Source of the DNA: an uncultured Spartobacteria bacterium
Lineage (GTDB): Bacteria > Verrucomicrobiota > Verrucomicrobiia > Chthoniobacterales > UBA6821
Length of the DNA stretch: 7,637 bases
Direction: 5' to 3'
NCBI GenBank assembly: GCA_903831635.1
Contig: CAIKYN010000009.1
Location: 1-7,637, forward strand
How positions within the stretch are numbered: position 1 is the stretch's first letter; the number at the start of each line of letters is the position of its first letter. The notes below the pieces were generated by a model that was given only the letters and a program-made list of their open reading frames with translations, did not search any database and was not told the origin of the DNA. Position numbers and translations under genes: made by a program. Shown here piece after piece: positions 1 to 4,184 of the stretch.

Positions 1-221
1 GCCAGCGTCGCCTCGATCTGAGCGACATTGGTGAGGATGAAGATCTGATCGAAAGGAACAACTCCTTCAAAGCGGCGTACTGTCTGCTCCAGCAAGGTCT
101 GGTCACCCAGGAGTTTCAGCAGATGCTTCGGTGTGGCAGTACGGCTCGCAGGCCAGAACCGCTCACCGCTTCCTCCTGCCATGATGAAGACCTGGAGACG
201 ATCGAGTGGATTGGTGCTCAT
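1..221 (-). CDS. manC: Mannose-1-phosphate guanylyltransferase, N-terminal part (3' end outside window)
   Basis: The first 73 codons of a leftward gene are visible. The enzyme joins mannose-1-phosphate and GTP to give GDP-mannose and pyrophosphate in the cytoplasm, supplying mannose, fucose or rhamnose-type sugars for polysaccharides. The diagnostic nucleotidyltransferase loop is at residues 14-33: MAGGSGERFWPASR followed by three residues and PKH, matching the GGxGxRxWPxSRxxxPK signature of GDP-mannose pyrophosphorylases, preceded by a beta strand (LQVFI, 9-13). Residues 57-65 (FDQIFILTN) fit the second Rossmann strand. The ATG at 221-219 is chosen because it leaves a normal short N-terminus before the loop; the next Met (14) lies inside the motif. 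No Shine-Dalgarno sequence precedes it. It lies 83 nt downstream of the GxxExxY gene on the same strand. Whether it has the C-terminal isomerase domain of bifunctional ManC/AlgA proteins cannot be seen, so the symbol is tentative. Confidence 0.88.
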   Translation of the reverse strand, partial: MSTNPLDRLQVFIMAGGSGERFWPASRTATPKHLLKLLGDQTLLEQTVRRFEGVVPFDQIFILTNVAQIEATL

Positions 222-256
222 GGGAATGGAGGATTGGGAATTTGAAGGATTATTTA

Positions 257-273
257 GCCACAAAATGCACAAA
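257..273 (+). repeat. Inverted repeat, left copy
   Basis: GCCACAAAATGCACAAA, pairing with 679-695 (one mismatch). The motif has an internal period (CACAAAA / GCACAAA) that continues to GCACA at 276-280. It lies in the 83-nt gap between the GxxExxY stop and the manC start, so it is also upstream of manC. Confidence 0.75.
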
Positions 274-304
274 AAGCACAGGTTGGAGCTAATGGAGGAG
301 AGCG

Positions 305-679
305 TTAGAGAACGAGTTTTTTAAACTGGATTGTGGGAGCGCCGAAGTTCACCAACATCCCATGGCGAATTCCTGTGGCCCTTAGATACCCCAGAACCTG
401 AGCGGTATGAACCGGCACAAGCGATTCACAGGCTTTGATTTCGAGGATCATCTCTTGTTCGAGCATCAAGTCCGCGATGTAGTCGCCTAAAGTGGTTCCG
501 TCTTCATCAAGCACGGGGATTCGCAACTGTCGCTCTACTGTAACACCAGCTTTTTCCAAACGATGGGCCAAGCCGTTTTCATAGACCTTTTCCAAGTGTC
601 CCCATTTCAAGAAGGAATGGAGTTGAAAAGAACAATCCCTGACGCAATCAGCTAGTTGCTTTGCTTCAGGATCCGTCAT
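305..679 (-). CDS. GxxExxY family protein (PD-(D/E)xK nuclease-like), 124 aa
   Basis: A small protein of the GxxExxY family (PDDEXK_3-like fold), whose biological function is not established. The name-giving motif is visible as GHLEKVY at residues 27-33. A PD-(D/E)xK-like core follows: D70 in GDYIAD and the pair E80/K82 in ILEIKA, then H91 and Q94 in HTAQVLGYLRATG, so nuclease-type residues look intact. Length is typical of the family. The ATG at 679-677 is preferred; an in-frame ATG at 763 would add 28 residues overlapping the end of valS and lies outside the family domain. The gene starts 25 nt after the valS stop. No Shine-Dalgarno sequence is present; the start codon instead sits on the edge of a short repeat (CCACAAAAAGCACAA). 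GC over 361-660 is about 49% by my count against about 60% in a sampled stretch of valS (2401-2520), which together with the flanking inverted repeats suggests insertion or transfer. Confidence 0.85.
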   Translation of the reverse strand: MTDPEAKQLADCVRDCSFQLHSFLKWGHLEKVYENGLAHRLEKAGVTVERQLRIPVLDEDGTTLGDYIADLMLEQEMILEIKACESLVPVHTAQVLGYLRATGIRHGMLVNFGAPTIQFKKLVL

Positions 680-695
680 TTGTGCTTTTTGTGGC
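679..695 (-). repeat. Inverted repeat, right copy, at the GxxExxY start codon
   Basis: Read on the minus strand this is GCCACAAAAAGCACAAA, whose last A is the A of the GxxExxY ATG. It replaces any recognisable ribosome binding site and lies wholly in the short gap after valS. Confidence 0.75.
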
Positions 696-704
696 CAATG
701 CTGA

Positions 705-3389
705 TTATCCCAGTGTCTTGAGTGTGGTTTTGAGGGTCTCGAGCTTTTCGCTCCATTTGGCATGGCGTTGGCGATGATCCTCGAGGACGGCCGCAGGAAC
801 TTTCTCTACGAAGCTCTGGTCGGCCAGCTTTGCATTCACTTTCTCGAGTTCCGCTTCGACCTTCGTGATCTCGGTTGTGACGCGGGTCTTCTCCGCTTCG
901 AGATCGATGAGTCCCTCGAGCGGCATGGAGATGGTGCCGAGATCGGTGAGGATGCTGGGTGTGCCGGCAGGAGCCGAACCGGTGATGAGTTCCACGGCGG
1001 ATGCTCTGGTGAGCGCCGCAAAGATCGACGATTGCAAGGGAGTGAATTCACCCAAATCTCCCTTGGGGGAGATCAGGAAGCGGACCTGCTGTTTGGAAGG
1101 AATCTTAAATTCGGCACGCAGGTTGCGCACGGCATGAACTGCGGAGTAGAGAGCCTTGGTACTTTCTCCGGCTGAGGCGATCCTTTCCTGGGAAAAGCCC
1201 GTGAGGTGATGCTCACCCGGTGGCTGGGTGTAGAGCAGGAAGCCATTTCTTGCTCCCGATGCGGAAGCGGAGGCTGCGGCTCTATACCCAAGATGACTCC
1301 AGAGCTCCTCGGTGAGGTGGGGCATCAGCGGATGAAGGAGTCTCAGGATTCCCGAGAGCACGATATCCATGGTGGCAAGGATGGCGGCTTTGGCCGAGGA
1401 ATCCTCGGCACTCTGGCCGTAGAGAATCGGTTTGGCGGCCTCAACGAACCAATCGCAGTAGTCACCCCAGAAGAAGTCATAAAGCAAGCCTGCAACCTCG
1501 TGGAAACGGTAGTCGGCGTAGGCTCCACGCAGCGCGGTGTGCATGGTGTCGAAGCGCTCGAGAAGATGGATCGCGATGTCTGGAAGCTCAAGTCCGGAGA
1601 TAACTGGTGAGGGACTCGCCGCCCCCTGCATCTGGCGGAAGCGGACGGCATTCCAGAGCTTGTTGGCGAAGTTGCGTCCCTCCTCGATCTGCTTCTCGTC
1701 GAACTTGATGTCCTGTCCCTGAGGGGCGACCCGGATGATGCCGAAGCGGAGGCCATCGGCGCCATACTTGGCAATCAGGTCGAGCGGGTCGGGGGAATTG
1801 CCCAGGCTCTTCGACATCTTGCGGCCCGTCTTGTCACGGATGATACCGGTGAAGTAGACATCGCGGAAAGGAATCTCCCCCGTGTATTCGAGCCCCGCCA
1901 TGATCATGCGGGCGACCCAGAAGAAGATGATGTCGGGACCAGTGACGAGCACGCTGGTCGGGTAGAACTTTGCGCGGACTGCCTCATCCATGGTGTCATG
2001 AGCCCAGAGCCAGGAGGAGAACCAGGTATCGAGCACGTCGGGATCTTGAGACCAACCCTCGCCGGGTGACTCGATCTGGACGCGGATGCTTTCACTGCCT
2101 CCTTCGGCTGGATACCAGACCGGGATGCGGTGTCCCCACCAGAGCTGACGGCTGATGCACCAGTCCTGGATGTTCTCGAGCCAGTGGTCGTAGACCTTCT
2201 CCCAACGATCGGGGAAGAATCGGATGAGTCCCTTCCGAACCGCGTCGCGGGCCTCGAGGGTCTTGGGATACTTGAGGAACCATTGTTCGCTGAGGCGCGG
2301 CTCCACGGGGACATCGGCGCGCTCGCTGAAGCCGACATTGTTCTCGTACGGATCCTCCTTGGTCAGGAGTCCCAGTTCTTTCAGACGCTCGACGGCCTCC
2401 ATTCGGGCCTCGAAGCGGTCAAGACCGGCGAATCCCTCTCCGGCCAGATCATTCAGGGTCCCGTTCGCATTCATGATGTCGATGACGGGGAGGTTGTGAC
2501 GGAGGCCGATCTCGTAGTCGGCCTTATCATGCGCGGGTGTGACCTTCAGGACGCCGGTGCCGAACTCGAAGTCGACCGCCTCGTCACCGATAATCGGAAG
2601 GAGTACCTCGACATTCAGGGGGAGGGGACGGCGCACATGCTTCCCGATCAGGTGAGCATAGCGGGGATCGTTCGGATTCACGGCGATCGCCGTGTCGCCC
2701 ATGATGGTCTCGGGACGAGTGGTGGCGATCTCAAGCCAGGTGCCGGGGCTTTCCACGACCTCGAGCTTGAAGTGGTAGAGATAACCCTTCTGCTTCTTGG
2801 GGATGACTTCCTCGTCGCTCAGCGCGGTGAGGGAGACAGGGCACCAGTTGACCATCCGCTTGCCACGGTAGATGAGTCCCTTTTTGTGAAGATCGACAAA
2901 GACCTCCTGCACCTTGCGTGCATAGGCCTCATCCATGGTGAAGCGTTCGCGCGACCAGTCGCAGGAGGCGCCGAGTTTCTTGAGCTGTCCGATGATGATG
3001 CCGCCATGCTTCTCCTTCCACTCCCAGACCTTGGCAAGGAATGCCTCGCGACCGAGGTCGTGGCGGGTCTTCTTCTCCTCCTTACGGAGTTGGCGTTCCA
3101 CGACCGTCTGGGTTGCAATGCCGGCGTGGTCTGTCCCTGGGAGCCAGAGGACCTCGTGTCCGGTCTGGCGTGCACGGCGGGCAAGGATGTCCTGCAGAGT
3201 ATTGTTCAGGACGTGGCCAAGGGTCAGGATGCCGGTGACATTCGGCGGAGGGATAACGATCGAGTAAGCAGGAGCCTTGGAGGAGGGATCGGCGGTGAAG
3301 CAACCGGAGTCACACCAGCGGGCGTACCATGAGGATTCGACATCGGCCGGAGCGTAGGCAGTGGAGAGTTCGGGTAAATGTTCGGACAT
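705..3389 (-). CDS. valS: Valyl-tRNA synthetase (ValRS)
   Basis: Cytoplasmic class Ia aminoacyl-tRNA synthetase that charges tRNA-Val with valine using ATP and clears mischarged threonine. At 894 aa it has normal full length. Order of domains: Rossmann catalytic start with PPPNVTG (47-53) and the HIGH-equivalent TLGH (56-59); LPGTDHAG (83-90); CP1 editing domain from about 215 to 365, with TTRPETIMGDTAIAVNP (223-239) and VTPAHDKADYEIG (283-295); second half of the catalytic domain with WCISRQLWWGHRIP (410-423) and DVLDTWFSSWLW (451-462); KMSKS at 524-528; alpha-helical anticodon-binding domain about 605-745 including LHPLMPHLTEELW (685-697); and the ValRS-specific C-terminal coiled-coil arm 826-894. 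The first His of HIGH is Thr. The ATG at 3389 gives the usual short lead before the catalytic core. A TATAAT box lies 16-21 nt upstream. No Shine-Dalgarno sequence is seen. The stop (707-705) is followed 25 nt later by the GxxExxY gene. Confidence 0.98.
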   Translation of the reverse strand: MSEHLPELSTAYAPADVESSWYARWCDSGCFTADPSSKAPAYSIVIPPPNVTGILTLGHVLNNTLQDILARRARQTGHEVLWLPGTDHAGIATQTVVERQLRKEEKKTRHDLGREAFLAKVWEWKEKHGGIIIGQLKKLGASCDWSRERFTMDEAYARKVQEVFVDLHKKGLIYRGKRMVNWCPVSLTALSDEEVIPKKQKGYLYHFKLEVVESPGTWLEIATTRPETIMGDTAIAVNPNDPRYAHLIGKHVRRPLPLNVEVLLPIIGDEAVDFEFGTGVLKVTPAHDKADYEIGLRHNLPVIDIMNANGTLNDLAGEGFAGLDRFEARMEAVERLKELGLLTKEDPYENNVGFSERADVPVEPRLSEQWFLKYPKTLEARDAVRKGLIRFFPDRWEKVYDHWLENIQDWCISRQLWWGHRIPVWYPAEGGSESIRVQIESPGEGWSQDPDVLDTWFSSWLWAHDTMDEAVRAKFYPTSVLVTGPDIIFFWVARMIMAGLEYTGEIPFRDVYFTGIIRDKTGRKMSKSLGNSPDPLDLIAKYGADGLRFGIIRVAPQGQDIKFDEKQIEEGRNFANKLWNAVRFRQMQGAASPSPVISGLELPDIAIHLLERFDTMHTALRGAYADYRFHEVAGLLYDFFWGDYCDWFVEAAKPILYGQSAEDSSAKAAILATMDIVLSGILRLLHPLMPHLTEELWSHLGYRAAASASASGARNGFLLYTQPPGEHHLTGFSQERIASAGESTKALYSAVHAVRNLRAEFKIPSKQQVRFLISPKGDLGEFTPLQSSIFAALTRASAVELITGSAPAGTPSILTDLGTISMPLEGLIDLEAEKTRVTTEITKVEAELEKVNAKLADQSFVEKVPAAVLEDHRQRHAKWSEKLETLKTTLKTLG

Positions 3390-3404
3390 TGGAAAAGAAC
3401 AAGA

Positions 3405-3410
3405 ATTATA
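3405..3410 (-). promoter_or_regulatory. Candidate -10 box of the valS promoter
   Basis: The minus strand reads TATAAT, a perfect sigma70-type -10 hexamer. It predicts transcription start near 3398 and a valS leader of about 9 nt. At 17-18 bp spacing the -35 position falls inside the repeat 3415-3434 (TCCTGA or TTCCTG) and matches TTGACA poorly. The core is near-palindromic: the plus strand also has TATAAT at 3407-3412, so a rightward start is not excluded. Confidence 0.5.
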
Positions 3411-3414
3411 ATAT

Positions 3415-3434
3415 GGAACTCAGGAACTCAGGAA
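3415..3434 (+). repeat. Periodic inverted repeat, copy 1 (next to valS)
   Basis: The 20 bases GGAACTCAGGAACTCAGGAA are 2.5 tandem copies of the 8-mer GGAACTCA. They match the reverse complement of 3558-3577 at 19 of 20 positions. The repeat lies over the expected -35 region of valS. Confidence 0.85.
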
Positions 3435-3557
3435 GGAGTAAGAATGGATCCGATCTTAAAGAATTGTGGATTGGGGAAGCTTCCCTAGAGTTCCTCTATT
3501 CAAGACAGTGATAAAAAAGGGGTGTTTTGTCTTAAAGTCGATGCAATGTGGGTTTTA
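3435..3557. other. Non-coding block between the periodic repeats
   Basis: I see no convincing gene in these 123 bp. They contain a perfect 12-bp palindrome GGGAAGCTTCCC (3474-3485), an 8-bp direct repeat TCTTAAAG (3454-3461 and 3530-3537), and a run of six A (3513-3518 region) followed by GGGG. With its flanking repeats the block spans 163 bp and has the layout of a miniature inverted-repeat element or a remnant, but no target duplication is evident. Confidence 0.4.
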
Positions 3558-3577
3558 TTCCTGACTTCCTGAGTTCC
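3558..3577 (-). repeat. Periodic inverted repeat, copy 2 (rpsO side)
   Basis: Read on the minus strand this is GGAACTCAGGAAGTCAGGAA, differing from copy 1 only at position 13. A further 8-base piece of the same unit, GAGTTCCT, occurs between the copies at 3488-3495 and matches 3571-3578. Confidence 0.85.
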
Positions 3578-3627
3578 TTATTATTTTCAGATCCACTCTG
3601 CGCAATTGCGAATACGCCCGAAACTCC

Positions 3628-3656
3628 TTGCAAGGATTCTCACGGGAGGCTACACT
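3628..3656 (+). promoter_or_regulatory. Candidate rpsO promoter
   Basis: TTGCAA (3628-3633) and TACACT (3651-3656) are separated by exactly 17 bp; each hexamer matches the sigma70 consensus at four of six positions. The predicted start, near 3663, leaves about 10 nt before the rpsO ATG. The GGGAGG at 3644-3649 would then lie in the promoter spacer rather than in the mRNA. Confidence 0.45.
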
Positions 3657-3672
3657 CCGACCCTCTAAAAAT

Positions 3673-3933
3673 ATGACGACAACTGAAACACCAGAAATCG
3701 CAGCACTCCGGCTGCATGAGAAGGACACCGGTAGTGCCGACGTCCAGGTGGCTAATCTCACTCAGAGAATCACCACTCTCACCGAGCATCTCAAAGACAA
3801 CGCCAAGGATCACTCCTCCCGTCGCGGCCTTCTCAAGATGGTTGCCACGCGCCGCCGTCTTCTCGATTACCTCAAGGATAGCGCTACCGAGCGTTACCAG
3901 GCTGTCATCGAGAAGCTGAACCTGCGTAAGTAA
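3673..3933 (+). CDS. rpsO: Small ribosomal subunit protein S15
   Basis: Primary 16S rRNA-binding protein of the 30S platform, also part of the intersubunit bridge region. The 86-aa product has the normal S15 length (about 89 aa) and four-helix layout. Visible signatures are DTGSADVQVANLTQRI (residues 18-33), the rRNA-binding stretch KDHSSRRGLLKMVATRRRLLDYLK (about 45-68), and the basic C-terminus ending LNLRK. The ATG at 3673 is selected because it gives the standard N-terminus; the frame is open further upstream to a TTG at 3628, but that TTG coincides with the candidate -35 box and would add 15 unrelated residues. No Shine-Dalgarno sequence lies at a usable distance (GGGAGG ends 23 nt before the ATG). 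It is followed 251 bp later by pnp on the same strand, the classical rpsO-pnp order. In other bacteria S15 represses its own mRNA through a structured leader; the short leader predicted here would leave little room for that. Confidence 0.97.
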   Translation: MTTTETPEIAALRLHEKDTGSADVQVANLTQRITTLTEHLKDNAKDHSSRRGLLKMVATRRRLLDYLKDSATERYQAVIEKLNLRK

Positions 3934-4035
3934 TCTTAGGTTTACGGTTTTCTTTCTCCCTTCCAAGCTGACTTGACCTGAACGGGTTAGGTCTTTGTTA
4001 AGGGAGATATGGTTCCGCTAACTATTTTAGCCCCG

Positions 4036-4060
4036 TTCTCCGCCCTGTTTGGCTGGAGAA
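4036..4060 (+). promoter_or_regulatory. Hairpin in the pnp leader
   Basis: TTCTCCGCC (4036-4044) pairs with GGC-T-GGAGAA (4051-4060): nine base pairs with one bulged T and a six-base loop CTGTTT. It is followed by a run of seven A (4066-4072), not T, so it is not a rightward terminator. Confidence 0.5.
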
Positions 4061-4080
4061 TTCCCAAAAAAACACCAACC

Positions 4081-4179
4081 ATGCAGACACTCAGCCGGGT
4101 GTCATCCGCATTTCGGGCGCTCACCATTTTTCGCGCCCTCATCGGACCCACGCAGCCCACCCAACAATCCAAAACTTAA
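4081..4179 (+). CDS. Possible 32-aa leader ORF before pnp
   Basis: An ATG at 4081 opens a 32-codon frame ending in TAA at 4177-4179, five bases before the pnp ATG. The product begins MQTLSRVSSAFRALTIFRAL and is basic in its first half, with a mildly hydrophobic middle. No ribosome binding site precedes it (ACACCAACC), and its codons offer no independent sign of coding. The stop so close to the pnp start would allow translational coupling, and the hairpin at 4115-4138 lies inside the ORF. I do not recognise it, and a chance ORF of this size is quite possible. Confidence 0.2.
   Translation: MQTLSRVSSAFRALTIFRALIGPTQPTQQSKT
4115..4138 (+). promoter_or_regulatory. GC-rich hairpin in the pnp leader
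   Basis: GGGCGC (4115-4120) and GCGCCC (4133-4138) form a perfect six-pair GC stem around a 12-base loop, 46 nt before the pnp start. There is no T-tract after it, so it is a leader structure rather than a terminator. Its role in pnp control is unproven. Confidence 0.4.
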
Positions 4180-4184
4180 TTCTC

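Larger units (their letters stand above)
257..695. mobile_element. Putative small cassette framed by 17-bp inverted repeats, carrying the GxxExxY gene
   Basis: The plus strand at 257-273 reads GCCACAAAATGCACAAA. The minus strand read inward from 695 to 679 gives GCCACAAAAAGCACAAA, identical at 16 of 17 positions. The two copies face each other and enclose only the GxxExxY gene; the right copy ends 9 bp before the valS stop codon and provides the upstream region and first base of the GxxExxY start codon. A 6-bp direct repeat GATTAT occurs just outside (248-253 and 703-708), but it is not flush with the repeat ends, so a target duplication is not established. No transposase is present. Calling it mobile is inference; it could instead be a conserved regulatory repeat of this gene family. 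Confidence 0.4.
3934..4184 (+). promoter_or_regulatory. rpsO-pnp intergenic region / likely pnp leader
   Basis: This 251-bp region contains no clear intrinsic terminator, so read-through from rpsO into pnp is plausible. It has a TTGACC hexamer (3973-3978) with only a weak -10 (TGTTAA, 3996-4001) at 17 bp, two hairpins (4036-4060 and 4115-4138), and a 32-codon ORF (4081-4179). In Escherichia coli the corresponding interval carries the hairpin used by RNase III and PNPase to control pnp mRNA; a similar role here is inference from position only. Confidence 0.4.

Noticed and set aside
257..280. CACAAA repeats or GGAACTCA repeats as a CRISPR array
   Set aside because: The units are 8-9 bp, lack uniform spacers and occur as inverted pairs, unlike CRISPR.
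133..324. 63-codon plus-strand frame over the manC start and the gap beside it
   Set aside because: It overlaps the well supported manC N-terminus on the other strand and the repeat at 257-273; no coding signal.
680..763. N-terminal extension of the GxxExxY gene to the ATG at 763
   Set aside because: The added 28 residues overlap the end of valS and lie outside the family domain; the ATG at 679 gives the usual N-terminus.
2130..3332. 400-codon open frame on the plus strand opposite valS
   Set aside because: Antisense shadow of valS, with a protein lacking any family feature and no start signal.
3435..3557. A small gene inside the block between the periodic repeats
   Set aside because: No frame there shows a plausible start, length or protein pattern; the short open frame at 3329-3511 begins inside valS on the opposite strand.
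3628..3672. Upstream TTG start for rpsO, with GGGAGG (3644-3649) as ribosome binding site
   Set aside because: The TTG start adds 15 residues absent from S15 proteins, and GGGAGG is 23 nt from the real ATG and probably lies upstream of the transcript start.
3975..4001. GACCT/AGGTC hairpin followed by TTTGTT as an rpsO terminator
   Set aside because: Only five pairs, a nine-base loop and a poor T-tract; much weaker than the terminator at 6362-6397.
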